Assembly (NCBI GenBank): GCA_023397505.1
Contig: JAEWUC010000003.1
Span: 186,001-250,000, forward strand
Origin: Bacteroidota bacterium
Lineage (GTDB): Bacteria; Bacteroidota; Ignavibacteria; Ignavibacteriales; Melioribacteraceae
Reading direction: 5' to 3'
Length of the DNA stretch: 64,000 bases
Numbering within the stretch: position 1 is the first letter of the stretch; the number at the start of each line of letters is the position of its first letter. The notes beneath the pieces are model-generated. The model had not been told where the DNA came from. It saw only the letters and a list, made by a program, of their open reading frames with translations, and searched no databases. Positions 1-8,965 of this stretch are shown in pieces. The position numbers were made by a program, and so were the translations under genes.

Positions 1-1761
1 CGAAGTTTCTCCTTGCGGTGCGAAACGTACATACTCACATTTTTCAGCAATGGATCTTACTCTTTCAATCAATGCTGAATCAACATTACGTTGTTTCAAT
101 TTTTCCAATGCTGCTTCAAGTGTAAATTCAGATTTCTGTATTCCGAATTTATCCTCAAGATATCCGTAAAGCGCCGACGACAATTCACTGTAAAATTCTG
201 ATAATTTACTTGCATCGAGAGCAAGTTTTGATGCTTTTAATCTTTTCTTCGCTGCTTTCTCCGCCTTTTGGTATCGCATTAACTGAATGTTGCCGGATAA
301 TTTGTCGTTGCGTTTGTGAAGTCCAACTAGCGTTAACAAAGCTGCTAAAGGTATAATTAACATTATCCAGAACCACGGCTTTATTAAAGAAATTTCCTGC
401 TTCGGCTCAAGATCAAAATTCGAAGTTTTAATGTAACGGATGTCTTCACTTAAAAGTTTTACATCTTCTTTTGAAAAACCGCTGACCTGCGATGGCTCAA
501 ATTGCCCGACGCCCTTTTCAACAAATATCTTGAACGCCGGTGAACTTTGAGTTATATATCTTTTTGAAGACGGATTAAAAAATGAAAATTCAATTGGCGG
601 AATTTCCTTTTCGCCGGGCGAACGGGGAACAATTAAATATTCAGCTATTTTCTGGCCCGATACGACAGTACCTTTATTAACATTATCATAATTTTTGGGA
701 TCATACTTTTCAAACCCCGCCGGTAATTTCGGCTCCGGTAAATTCAACAATTTAATATTACCTGAACCTGAAACAGTAAGACGAAGTGTTATGCTTTCGT
801 TTGAAGCAACTCTGTTTTTATCAATTTCTGCTTTAAAATTATAATTACCGACAGCACCATTGAATGATGACGGTACACCCGCATTCGGAAGCGGTTCGAT
901 ATTAACTTTTAACGTGTTTGATTTTGCAAGATGTTGAACTGTTTCTGTTCTTCCAAAAAATGAATCGTTAAAAAATTCATCGAATACATCATTACCGGTT
1001 CTTTTCTTTTTAACAATCACAGGTACATTCAATTCAAAAGGTGTAACGCTTAAAGTGCCCGTCTTTGTTGGGAATAATGCAACTTGCTTAATAGTGGCTA
1101 CACGAAAACGCTCTCCCCTGTACATTTCAATATTAAAACTGATTGTTCGAGCCGGCTCTAATTCTTCCGCCCAAAATCCTTGATATTGCGGAAGTTTATT
1201 TATTTGAGGTGAGGCAATGTTTAGTTTAGTATATAATTTATATGTAACCGTTATTTGCTCACCAAGCATCGCTCGATTTTTATTGGCTTCGGCAATAATG
1301 AACACATTTTTATCAAGCTCGGCATCGGAGTAACCGCCGTTGCTTTCGGCTTTCTGCTGCGGTGTTCCCTTTTCTACTTTGATATTTATAGGTGAAGTTG
1401 AATATGATTTTCCGCCAAAAGTAACCGATGCAGTTCCGATTGTGAACGAACCAACATTTGACGGCTGTAAAATATATGAGAAGGTTAATGAACCCGATAC
1501 TTTTCCGTTTATGAACTGCATTTGTGTTGATTGATTTGGTCCGCTTAACACTTTAAAATTTTGAAAAGACGGCGGTCTAAAATTCTGAACACCGTTAACA
1601 TCTCCGCCATTGAAAGTAAAGTACACTTGAAATCTATCAAATTGTCCGACACTTGTTTTATCAACAGTCGCAATAAACTCCTGTGAAAAAATGTTGGTAA
1701 CAATTCCGCTTAGGAAAAGCATCAATATCATCAAAAATTTAGTACAGTTTTTTCGAAGCAT
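1..1761 (-). CDS. batD: BatD, aerotolerance protein (3' end outside window)
   Basis: Membrane-anchored BatD-type protein of the Bacteroides aerotolerance operon. I translated it from the ATG at 1761; it is open to the left edge, so the C-terminus is missing. It begins with a signal peptide (MLRKNCTKFLMILMLFLSG, then cleavage near IFSQ). Long beta-rich extracytoplasmic repeats follow, with the family-like KTSVGQFDRFQVYFTF and an RMLGEQITVTYKLYTK-like segment. One membrane helix (about PWFWIMLIIPLAALLTLVG) precedes a charged cytoplasmic tail. It is the last visible gene of a co-directional moxR-DUF58-batA-batB-batC-batD set, 56 nt after batC. The exact biochemical role of BatD is not established. 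Confidence 0.88.
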   Translation of the reverse strand, partial: MLRKNCTKFLMILMLFLSGIVTNIFSQEFIATVDKTSVGQFDRFQVYFTFNGGDVNGVQNFRPPSFQNFKVLSGPNQSTQMQFINGKVSGSLTFSYILQPSNVGSFTIGTASVTFGGKSYSTSPINIKVEKGTPQQKAESNGGYSDAELDKNVFIIAEANKNRAMLGEQITVTYKLYTKLNIASPQINKLPQYQGFWAEELEPARTISFNIEMYRGERFRVATIKQVALFPTKTGTLSVTPFELNVPVIVKKKRTGNDVFDEFFNDSFFGRTETVQHLAKSNTLKVNIEPLPNAGVPSSFNGAVGNYNFKAEIDKNRVASNESITLRLTVSGSGNIKLLNLPEPKLPAGFEKYDPKNYDNVNKGTVVSGQKIAEYLIVPRSPGEKEIPPIEFSFFNPSSKRYITQSSPAFKIFVEKGVGQFEPSQVSGFSKEDVKLLSEDIRYIKTSNFDLEPKQEISLIKPWFWIMLIIPLAALLTLVGLHKRNDKLSGNIQLMRYQKAEKAAKKRLKASKLALDASKLSEFYSELSSALYGYLEDKFGIQKSEFTLEAALEKLKQRNVDSALIERVRSIAEKCEYVRFAPQGETS

Positions 1762-1817
1762 ATTTATTTATCCCCGGTCAATTCTTTCTTTATCAATTCT
1801 TATTTTTTGAATAAAGA

Positions 1818-2519
1818 TTACCAATCTTTATCAACAACAACAGGTTTACCTTTTATTTTTCTAAGTTCTTTTTGCAAATCCTTTTCCTGGTTTTTCATGG
1901 CTTCAAGAATTCTTTGCGCTTCTTCTTTTGAAATCTGGTCCTTCTGTTGCTGCTGCTGTTGTTTTTGTTGATCCTGTTTGTTTTGATCCTTATTCTGATC
2001 TTTATTTTGTTGATCTTGATTTTGCTGCTGATCTTTGTTTTGATCTTTGTTATCCTGATTATGGTTTTGTTTTTGCTGGTCTTTATTCTGCTTCATCATA
2101 TTTAAAGCATACGATAAATTGTATTTCGTTTCTAAATCTTCCGGATTCAACTTAAGCGCATTTTTATAAGCGCCGACGCTTTCCTGGTATTTCTGAGATT
2201 TTAAAAGCGAATTACCGATATTATGATAAACTTTTGATTGATTGTATTTATCGTCGGTAAATGATAATGAATTTTTATAAGACTGCATTGCCTCGTCATA
2301 TCTTCCCTGTTTATAGTAGGCGTCACCTAAATTAAAATGCCCTTGAAACATATTCGGATCTTTTTCCAAACCTTTTTTGAAATTCACTTCGGCATCTGCA
2401 TATTTTCCGTCTTTATATAGATCAACCCCGTCATTAACTAATCCTCGTTTGCTTTGAGCATAAAGAAAACAATTAGCAGCAAAAAGAATTGTAACAATTA
2501 ATTTATATGATTTCATCAT
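1818..2519 (-). CDS. batC: BatC-type TPR protein
   Basis: A 233-residue secreted or periplasmic TPR protein. Residues 1-22 look like a signal peptide ending near LYAQ. Three to four tetratricopeptide repeats span about 27-145 (NLGDAYYKQGRYDEAMQSYK and NIGNSLLKSQKYQESVGAYK are clear repeats). A low-complexity stretch of Q, N, D and K fills about 145-196, and the tail ends in DKDW. TPR, then Q/K-rich linker, then an acidic DW end is the usual BatC/BatE layout. It lies 10 nt after batB, so co-translation is likely. It is presumably a scaffold for the BatA/BatB von Willebrand proteins. Confidence 0.87.
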   Translation of the reverse strand: MMKSYKLIVTILFAANCFLYAQSKRGLVNDGVDLYKDGKYADAEVNFKKGLEKDPNMFQGHFNLGDAYYKQGRYDEAMQSYKNSLSFTDDKYNQSKVYHNIGNSLLKSQKYQESVGAYKNALKLNPEDLETKYNLSYALNMMKQNKDQQKQNHNQDNKDQNKDQQQNQDQQNKDQNKDQNKQDQQKQQQQQQKDQISKEEAQRILEAMKNQEKDLQKELRKIKGKPVVVDKDW

Positions 2520-2529
2520 TCACTTCCTC

Positions 2530-3576
2530 TCAACTTTTTACCTGTGTTGTACGAACAATAAAACGGTCAAACCATTTTGATCTATTTGTCGATATAAAAA
2601 ATTCAACAATTAATAAAATAATTGCAGGTAATAAGAAATAATAAAATCTATCTTCATATTCGGTAATCTGTTTTGAGCCGTACTCCGATTGTTCAATCTT
2701 TGCAAGATCATTATAAATATTATCAAGTTCATCTTCGGTATTAGTACCACGGTAATATTTTCCGTTTCCTTTTTCGGCAATAGATTTTAAAACAGCTTCA
2801 TCAAGTTTCGTTAAAACTATACTGCCTTCATTATCTTTTTTGAAACCAACTGCCGCTCCCGAAGCGTTATAAACCGGTATCGGAACGCCAGCGGGCGAAC
2901 CAAAACCTATTGCATAAAGTGAAACATCTTTCGAATTAGCTTCTTCAATCGCCGAGTCAATATCACCTTCGTGATCTTCACCGTCGGTAATTAAAATGAT
3001 TGCTTTTTTTGTACCGTCATCGTATTTAAATGATCTTAATGCCAGGTCTAGCGCAGGACCAATTGCAGTTCCGGCTTGAGGAACAGAATTAACGTCAACC
3101 GCATTCAAAAATAAATTTGCAGCACTGTAATCAGTAGTTAAAGGAATTTGTATATACGCCTGACCCGCAAAAACAATTAGTCCTATTTTATCACCCTGCA
3201 GCCGTTGAATTAATTTTGATATTTCGTACTTGGCTTTTTCCAAACGGCTTGGTTTAATATCTTCGGCCAACATACTTTTTGAAACATCGAGAAGAATATA
3301 TACTTCTATACCGACCTGTTTTACTTCTTCTATTTTAGTGCCCACTTGCGGGTTTGCCAAAGCAATTAATAATAAAGTTAAAGCCAAGACAAATATCCCG
3401 AATTTAAACGGCGATTTAAGTTTACTGTTTGAAGGAATTAAAACATCATGAACTTTCAATGCGGCAAAATTTTCGAACTGCTTAAATTGTTTTTTGCGTA
3501 AATACCAATACAAGAAAACAAGAATTGGAATTAGCCACAATGCGTAAAGGAATTCTATGTTCGCAAATCTGATCAT
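2530..3576 (-). CDS. batB: BatB, von Willebrand A membrane protein
   Basis: A 348-residue inner-membrane VWA protein. Two N-terminal helices (about 8-26 and 58-75) precede a VWA domain at about 88-290, and a third helix lies near 311-328. The MIDAS metal site is complete: DVSKS at 97-101, a threonine in the TAIGPALDLAL segment, and the aspartate of LITDGEDHEGD. In Bacteroidota the BatA/BatB pair is linked to oxygen tolerance and envelope integrity, probably working with the MoxR ATPase encoded upstream. It differs from its neighbour BatA mainly in the GEDHEGD loop. It follows batA by 40 nt. Confidence 0.9.
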   Translation of the reverse strand: MIRFANIEFLYALWLIPILVFLYWYLRKKQFKQFENFAALKVHDVLIPSNSKLKSPFKFGIFVLALTLLLIALANPQVGTKIEEVKQVGIEVYILLDVSKSMLAEDIKPSRLEKAKYEISKLIQRLQGDKIGLIVFAGQAYIQIPLTTDYSAANLFLNAVDVNSVPQAGTAIGPALDLALRSFKYDDGTKKAIILITDGEDHEGDIDSAIEEANSKDVSLYAIGFGSPAGVPIPVYNASGAAVGFKKDNEGSIVLTKLDEAVLKSIAEKGNGKYYRGTNTEDELDNIYNDLAKIEQSEYGSKQITEYEDRFYYFLLPAIILLIVEFFISTNRSKWFDRFIVRTTQVKS

Positions 3577-3616
3577 GTATTTTCTAAGTTAATTTTGTTA
3601 TGTGTTTTACTATTAC

Positions 3617-4618
3617 TCACGGCAATCTTTTTAAATAAATTCTCGCCAATCCGAATTCGAAGAATAATAAAATGAAACCTATTAAAGCCCAATTAAAATA
3701 AAGTTCTTTCGCACGGCGGTATGACGTAACTTCCACTCGTGTTTTTTCAAGTTTATCAATTTCTTCGTAAATCTCTGCAAGCTTTTTATTACTAGTCGCC
3801 CGGAAATATTTGCCGCCGGTAGCATTAGAAATCTGCTTCAATAAATTTTCGTCAATCTCAACGGGAACCATTTGATATCTTCTGCCGAACGGGGTGTCGA
3901 ACGGGTACGGCGCTTCGCCCATTGTGCCGACGCCTACGGTATAAATTCTTATTCCAAATTTCTGTGCTATTTGCGCCGCTGTTAACGGGTCAATTTGCCC
4001 TGCATTATTAACTCCGTCCGTAAGCAAAATCATAACCTTACTTTTAGCTTTAGAATCTTTCAAGCGATTTACGCCGTTGGCTATTGCATTGCCGATTGCA
4101 GTTCCGTCTTGAATCATACCGCTTCTTATTTGAGAAAGAAGATTGCTTAAAACCGAATAATCAATTGTAAGAGGACACTGCGTAAAGCTCTCGCCGGAAA
4201 AAATAACGAGACCGATTTTATCTGTAGTACGTCCTTTTATGAAATTGTTGATTACACTTTTAGCCGCTTCAAGCCGGTTTGGTTTAAAATCTTCGGCGAG
4301 CATACTGCCTGAAATATCAAGCACCATTGCAATGTCAATTCCTTCGGTATAAATATTTTCCCCGCTCGAAAAAGTTTGAGGACGCGCAAATGCTACAATT
4401 AAAAATCCCAAAGCAAGAATTCTTAATATTCTTGGAAGATGGATTAATTTTTCTTTTAAACTCTTCGGTACCTTTCCAAAAATCTTTAATGACGAATAAA
4501 CTACAACCGGAGAAATTTTATTCCGGTTCTTCCAATACCAGTAGCCAAGAAACGGCAGCAATGCAAGCAAATACAAAACCCAGGAATATGCAAAGGTAAT
4601 ATCACTGAACATTTTCAA
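3617..4618 (-). CDS. batA: BatA, von Willebrand A membrane protein
   Basis: A 333-residue VWA protein with two N-terminal membrane helices (about 10-27 and 64-79) and one near the C-terminus (about 308-325). The VWA MIDAS residues are present: DISGS at 101-105, the TAIGNAIANGV threonine and LLTDGVNN. The start at 4618 overlaps the previous gene by 17 nt; a second in-frame Met lies at residue 3, so the true start could be 6 nt later. The overlap argues for translational coupling with the upstream BatD-like protein. With BatB it forms the conserved VWA pair of the operon. Confidence 0.9.
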   Translation of the reverse strand: MKMFSDITFAYSWVLYLLALLPFLGYWYWKNRNKISPVVVYSSLKIFGKVPKSLKEKLIHLPRILRILALGFLIVAFARPQTFSSGENIYTEGIDIAMVLDISGSMLAEDFKPNRLEAAKSVINNFIKGRTTDKIGLVIFSGESFTQCPLTIDYSVLSNLLSQIRSGMIQDGTAIGNAIANGVNRLKDSKAKSKVMILLTDGVNNAGQIDPLTAAQIAQKFGIRIYTVGVGTMGEAPYPFDTPFGRRYQMVPVEIDENLLKQISNATGGKYFRATSNKKLAEIYEEIDKLEKTRVEVTSYRRAKELYFNWALIGFILLFFEFGLARIYLKRLP

Positions 4619-5567
4619 CCTCTTTCTGAGGGTCAGGATTTTCTATAGGTTTTGGCTTTGGAATTGTATCATTCACAATTTGATATGCCTGTTTCATCAT
4701 TTCATCATTCACGTTCGGCATTGGCTGGAATTTCGCAAACTTCACAAGATCTGCATTACCAAAAAAGTCTTCGGATGCTTTTGAGATTATTTTACCATCT
4801 TCGAGATAACTTAAACAAGCAAGTATTTCCGCCGATGTCTGTTCAAGCGCACTGAATTTGAATCTGTTCTCAAAATATCTGCGAATAATTTCGGTAATCT
4901 GAGAGTGATACTCTTTTACATTACCGTTCTGCCAAAGTTTTTTATTTTCAAGCTCCTGTAGCTCCGATAAAGCAATTTCATGCGGAGGAATTATCACTGC
5001 CGGGATTATTGATTCTTTACCAAGTTTTTTCTTTTGATAATATCTGTATAGTAAATAACACGCAATTGCAAGTATAAGAATGCCTATAATGATCAATGAA
5101 ATCATCAGCCAATTCAGAGGGAGCTTAACCGGTTCTTTAACGTCACGTATGTCTTCCTGCTGATTTACCTGCAAAGTTTTTACAACAATTGTAATAGGAT
5201 TAACAGCTAAATGTTTTTTTGTTGTATCATTCGCTTCGCTGTAATAAATATTATACGATGGGATTTGTACTTGTGAGGAATCATATTTTGAAAATATGAA
5301 AGTGTGCTGCTCGATTATTTTATCACCAACTTCATTCTTTTTCGATTCAAGTTCTCGAATAAACTCAAGCGTTTTAACACTATCCTTTACAAAAGGTAAA
5401 CTAACTTTTATGTTTTTGTCGTAACGAAGTTCAAGTGTGTATTTTATATAATCGCCGACAGAATATTCGGTTGTATCGGTCGATGCACTTATGCTTATAT
5501 TTTGTGCATGTAAAGCGGAAATAGAAAAAACAACAATCAATAGAAGTGAACGTAAAACTTTTACCAT
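4602..5567 (-). CDS. BatD-like signal-anchored membrane protein of the Bat operon
   Basis: A 321-residue protein with a signal peptide ending at about residue 21 (SALHAQ). An extracytoplasmic beta-rich domain at about 23-140 resembles the immunoglobulin-like repeats of BatD (SVGDYIKYTLELRYD). One helix lies at about 154-174, followed by a basic YRYYQKKK stop-transfer. The cytoplasmic tail contains a helical segment (SQITEIIRRYFENRF) of the kind seen in DUF4381-type proteins. It sits between DUF58 and batA, overlapping both (7 and 17 nt), the usual place for this gene in MoxR/DUF58/VWA operons. The family name is tentative; membership of the operon is certain. Confidence 0.75.
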   Translation of the reverse strand: MVKVLRSLLLIVVFSISALHAQNISISASTDTTEYSVGDYIKYTLELRYDKNIKVSLPFVKDSVKTLEFIRELESKKNEVGDKIIEQHTFIFSKYDSSQVQIPSYNIYYSEANDTTKKHLAVNPITIVVKTLQVNQQEDIRDVKEPVKLPLNWLMISLIIIGILILAIACYLLYRYYQKKKLGKESIIPAVIIPPHEIALSELQELENKKLWQNGNVKEYHSQITEIIRRYFENRFKFSALEQTSAEILACLSYLEDGKIISKASEDFFGNADLVKFAKFQPMPNVNDEMMKQAYQIVNDTIPKPKPIENPDPQKEVENVQ

Positions 5568-6457
5568 CTTTTCTCCCGCATTTTGAAAAAATCCACCAGC
5601 GGTTTTACGTACGATCCGCCCGTTTCTATTTCAACCGAATCGAGACGGCTTGAAATAAATAATGATTTTCTGCTTTCGGAAATTCTTTTTTGTTCTTCGT
5701 TAAAATACTTTTGAAATTCTTTCGTGTCTGTGTCGATATATCTCAACTCGCCGGTTTCAGCGTCGCGGAATTTAATTAGCCCGGCTTTTTGAATTTCTTT
5801 TTCTCTTCTATCATTCAACACAACGCCGATTAAATCATGTTTTTTGCCTACTATGCGAAGTATTTTTTCGTAACCTTCGTCCATAAAATCCGAAATTACA
5901 AACGCGATGGCTTTCTTCTTTATAGTGTGATTAAAATATTCCAACGCCTCGCGAATGTTTGTATTGTTGCCCTGCGGTTCAAACGATAGCACTTCGCGGA
6001 TAATTCTTAATGAATGACTTTTACCTTTTTTCGGTGAGATGAATTTTTCTATTCTATCAGTAAAAAGAATAAGCCCTACTTTATCATTGTTTTTCAAGGC
6101 AGAGAACGCAAGTATGGCGCTGAGTTCCGCGGCGATTTGTTGCTTGGTTTTATCAACACTTCCGAATACAAGAGAGCCGCTCATATCGACAATAAGCATT
6201 ACAGTCAATTCGCGTTCTTCTTCAAATATTTTTACGAACGGATGACCGAACCGTGCGGACACATTCCAATCAATGCTGCGGATGTCGTCGCCAACCTGGT
6301 ATTCTCTTACTTCGGAAAATTCCATTCCCCTACCTTTGAACACAGAATGATATTCGCCGGAGAAAACCTCATTCACCAATCCGCGCGTGCGGATTTCTAT
6401 TTGTTTTACTTGTTTTAGTAATTCTTTAGTCAGCATTATTTTTTTCGTCTTGCTCAT
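5561..6457 (-). CDS. DUF58 domain protein, MoxR partner
   Basis: A 298-residue cytosolic DUF58 protein. The diagnostic block GRGMEFSEVREYQVGDD followed by RSIDWNVSARFG lies at about 44-72. Behind it is a VWA-like fold with a MIDAS-type VDMSGS near 91-96. DUF58 proteins always travel with MoxR ATPases and VWA proteins, as here. The start is uncertain: the ATG at 6457 lies inside an inverted repeat (6449-6519), whereas a second ATG at 6436 (MLTKELLKQVKQIEIRTRG) begins where family members usually begin. Neither has a strong ribosome binding site. It overlaps the next gene by 7 nt. Confidence 0.9.
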   Translation of the reverse strand: MSKTKKIMLTKELLKQVKQIEIRTRGLVNEVFSGEYHSVFKGRGMEFSEVREYQVGDDIRSIDWNVSARFGHPFVKIFEEERELTVMLIVDMSGSLVFGSVDKTKQQIAAELSAILAFSALKNNDKVGLILFTDRIEKFISPKKGKSHSLRIIREVLSFEPQGNNTNIREALEYFNHTIKKKAIAFVISDFMDEGYEKILRIVGKKHDLIGVVLNDRREKEIQKAGLIKFRDAETGELRYIDTDTKEFQKYFNEEQKRISESRKSLFISSRLDSVEIETGGSYVKPLVDFFKMREKRW

Positions 6458-6519
6458 GCTCTTATTCTTGCTCGTCTTAAATTCCTTTTAAAAAGATCAT
6501 GATCAAGAATAAGATCAAG
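6449..6519. repeat. Inverted repeat between moxR and the DUF58 gene
   Basis: Two 25-nt arms, 6449-6473 and 6495-6519, are imperfect inverted copies built on CAAGAATAAGA. They would fold into a long hairpin with a 21-nt loop in the moxR-DUF58 transcript. One arm covers the first codons of the DUF58 gene as called from 6457. The arms resemble a degenerate short intergenic repeat rather than a classic terminator, because no run of U follows. Confidence 0.6.
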
Positions 6520-6533
6520 ATTAAAAATTTATT

Positions 6534-7526
6534 TTACGGTACTTCAACTCTATTCAGAATTTTCGAAATAATTGTTTCGGAAGTTATATCTTCCGCTTCG
6601 GCTTCATAAGTAACAGCTATTCTATGACGTAAAACATCCATACATATTGACCGTACATCTTCAGGAATTACGTAACCTCTTCTTCTAATAAAAGCCATTG
6701 CCCGTGCACCGAGCGCAAGATTAATTGAAGCACGCGGTGACGCGCCGTAACTTATCAAATCGGTCAATTCATCAAGTCCGTATTCTTTGGGATTTCTTGT
6801 AGCAAAAACTATGTCCAAAATATATTTTTCAATTTTTTCATCAACATAAACTTCGTGGACAAGTTTACGCGCCCTTAAAATATCTTCAGGAGATATTACC
6901 GCATTAATCGTAGGATTATCAACAGCCGTATTCATCCGCATAATTTTTTGTTCTTCTTCGCGCGTTGGGTAAGTGATTTTCACCTTCAGCATAAAACGGT
7001 CAACCTGCGCTTCGGGCAACGGATAAGTTCCCTCCTGTTCAATAGGGTTCTGCGTCGCGAGAACCAAAAAAGGTTCATCCAATTTAAATGTTGTATCGCC
7101 GATTGTAACCTGTCTTTCCTGCATTGCTTCCAAGAGTGCGCTTTGAACTTTTGCGGGTGCACGGTTAATTTCATCTGCAAGAATAAAGTTTGCAAAAACC
7201 GGTCCCCTTTTTATAGTAAATGCGCTTTCCTTCTGATTATATATCAAAGTCCCGACTAAATCCGCCGGAAGTAAATCGGGAGTAAATTGTATGCGTTGAA
7301 ATTTTGCCTTCATTGATGCGGCGAGAGATTTGATCGCTAATGTTTTTGCCAAACCAGGAACGCCTTCGAGCAAAACGTGTCCGTTGCCAAGTAAACCGAC
7401 AACCAATCTTTCCAGCATTTGTTTTTGTCCTACAATTGTTTTGCCGATTTCATTAAAAAGAATATCAATGAACTCGCTTTCTTTGCGGATCTTTTCATTG
7501 AGCGCTGTAATATCCAATTTGATCAC
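6534..7526 (-). CDS. moxR: MoxR-family AAA+ ATPase
   Basis: A 330-residue AAA+ chaperone-like ATPase of the MoxR class. The P-loop GVPGLAKT is at about 55-62, Walker B FILADEINRA at about 114-123, and the sensor/arginine-finger region NPIEQEGTYPLPEAQVDRF at about 158-176. All are characteristic of MoxR. It is the first gene of the Bat operon and probably remodels the VWA partners encoded behind it. An AT-rich 183-nt gap separates it from the methyltransferase gene upstream. On the minus strand a TATATTTG box at 7641-7634 matches the Bacteroidota -7 element, about 108 nt before the start, though I see no matching -33. Confidence 0.93.
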   Translation of the reverse strand: MIKLDITALNEKIRKESEFIDILFNEIGKTIVGQKQMLERLVVGLLGNGHVLLEGVPGLAKTLAIKSLAASMKAKFQRIQFTPDLLPADLVGTLIYNQKESAFTIKRGPVFANFILADEINRAPAKVQSALLEAMQERQVTIGDTTFKLDEPFLVLATQNPIEQEGTYPLPEAQVDRFMLKVKITYPTREEEQKIMRMNTAVDNPTINAVISPEDILRARKLVHEVYVDEKIEKYILDIVFATRNPKEYGLDELTDLISYGASPRASINLALGARAMAFIRRRGYVIPEDVRSICMDVLRHRIAVTYEAEAEDITSETIISKILNRVEVP

Positions 7527-7709
7527 CTTTATATTTTTAAAACTGCTTGTTTCTACAAATCCGTTATTATAAAAGTTTCGGACTTGATGTTAAAATCTGT
7601 TAATTTTTTGGGAATTCTCTCATTTTCAGTTGACAAATATATGAAAATGGGACGAGGATTTTATAATTGTAATTTTACAAATTTTACTTCAGGAGACATT
7701 GGTGTTCGT

Positions 7710-8906
7710 TTAAATGCAGGTAACTTTTAGCGCCGCAAATTTTAGATAAACCGTTTCTTCCATAGCCGGCAAATATGGGTGATCCATCGAAGCATTGTTA
7801 AAATGAAATAATTGGATTTTCTTTCCGGCTTTGATTGCGGCAGAGCGGGTGATCTCTAAAAATGCATCTTCTTTTAGATGATGTGAGCACGAGGAAGTGA
7901 AAACCAGTCCTCCGTCGTTTACAATTTCCATAGCTAGCCGATTAAGTTTTTCGTATCCCTTAATTGCCTGCGGCAGACTTTTCTTATTTTTAGCAAATGC
8001 GGGAGGATCAATATTTACAATATCGAACTTGCGGTTCTCATTTCTACATTTTTCAAGGAAATCAAAAACATCTTCAACAACGAATTCAGCTTCGTTCGTA
8101 AAATTGTTCAACTGGAAATTACTTTTTGCGTTTTCAATCTCATGATTTGAGGAATCAACAAACGTAACGGATTGCGCACCGTTTTTGGCGGCGTGTAAAC
8201 CGAATCCGCCTGAATTACAAAAACAATCGAGCACAGATTTGCCTCCCGAAAATTTACCGACAAACTCGCGATTATCGCATTGATCAAAATAAAAGCCGGT
8301 TTTATGTGAATTGGCAAAATCAATTTTATATTTTACAAAGCCGTCGGAGATTACCTCTTCAGGCATTTCGCCAACATATATCTTATCCTCTTCGGGCAAA
8401 CCTTCTAGTTTTCTAAAATAACTTTCATTCTTTGTAAAAATATTTTCGGCGTTAAATTTTCCCTTAAGAATAGAAACAATAGTTTCAATATTTCTCTCCA
8501 TCCCGGCGGAATAGATTTGTAGAACAAACGTATTATTATATTTATCGATTATAAGTCCTGGCATAAAATCACTTTCGCTGAAAACTAATCTGAACGAATC
8601 CCTTTTGGGATAAATTGTCTTCCGAAATTCGAAAGCCGCAAGAATACGTTTCTCAAAAAGTGATTTTATATCAATCTCTTTTTCAATCGAAATCAATCGA
8701 ACAGCAATTAAAGAGTTGGCGTTATAAAACCCGCACCCTATAAAATTATTTTTAAAATCATAAACCTCAACCAATTCTCCATTCATAACTCTACACTCTT
8801 CACTCTCTGCTCTACACTCTACACTCTTAATCTCATTGCTGAATACCCAAAGGTGTCCTTGTTTAATGCGTCGTTCTTCGTTCTTTTTTAAAATTATCTT
8901 TGTCAT
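7710..8906 (-). CDS. RlmI-type class I rRNA methyltransferase
   Basis: A 398-residue SAM-dependent methyltransferase with an N-terminal PUA domain (about 1-80), of the RlmI family (23S rRNA m5C1962). The SAM-binding motif VLDCFCNSGGFGLHAAKNGA lies near 215-240. NIDPPAFAKNKKSL is the catalytic-site motif, and TSSCSHHL carries the candidate catalytic cysteine. The PUA domain contains a loop, VECRAESEECRVMNGEL, that is encoded by an intergenic-type GAGTGTAGAG repeat (8774-8829) and is unusually rich in Cys and Glu. The start region is divergent from recQ. The exact rRNA target is inferred from the family. Confidence 0.88.
   Translation of the reverse strand: MTKIILKKNEERRIKQGHLWVFSNEIKSVECRAESEECRVMNGELVEVYDFKNNFIGCGFYNANSLIAVRLISIEKEIDIKSLFEKRILAAFEFRKTIYPKRDSFRLVFSESDFMPGLIIDKYNNTFVLQIYSAGMERNIETIVSILKGKFNAENIFTKNESYFRKLEGLPEEDKIYVGEMPEEVISDGFVKYKIDFANSHKTGFYFDQCDNREFVGKFSGGKSVLDCFCNSGGFGLHAAKNGAQSVTFVDSSNHEIENAKSNFQLNNFTNEAEFVVEDVFDFLEKCRNENRKFDIVNIDPPAFAKNKKSLPQAIKGYEKLNRLAMEIVNDGGLVFTSSCSHHLKEDAFLEITRSAAIKAGKKIQLFHFNNASMDHPYLPAMEETVYLKFAALKVTCI
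8774..8829 (-). repeat. GAGTGTAGAG-family repeat inside a coding region
   Basis: On the minus strand the segment is built from repeated GAGTGTAGAG and GAGTGAAGAG units ending in ATGAATGGAGAATT. It lies in frame within the PUA domain of the methyltransferase gene. Similar units occur at 59227-59257, next to the sufB stop, and a weaker relative at 45287-45323. Family members in this window are otherwise intergenic. Confidence 0.65.
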
Positions 8907-8965
8907 ATCTTCACTATTTTTGCCGTGTAAATATATTCCTTTTTATCATTTATTATGGAATCATT

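Noticed and set aside
1340..1534. Small plus-strand frame inside batD
   Set aside because: The minus strand codes for BatD without a break here.
1928..2155. Plus-strand frame inside batC
   Set aside because: It is the reverse of the Q/K-rich low-complexity part of BatC.
8900..8965. N-terminal extension of RecQ from the ATG at 8900
   Set aside because: It would overlap the divergent methyltransferase gene and adds a hydrophobic stretch that no RecQ has; the TTG at 8966 gives the family start.
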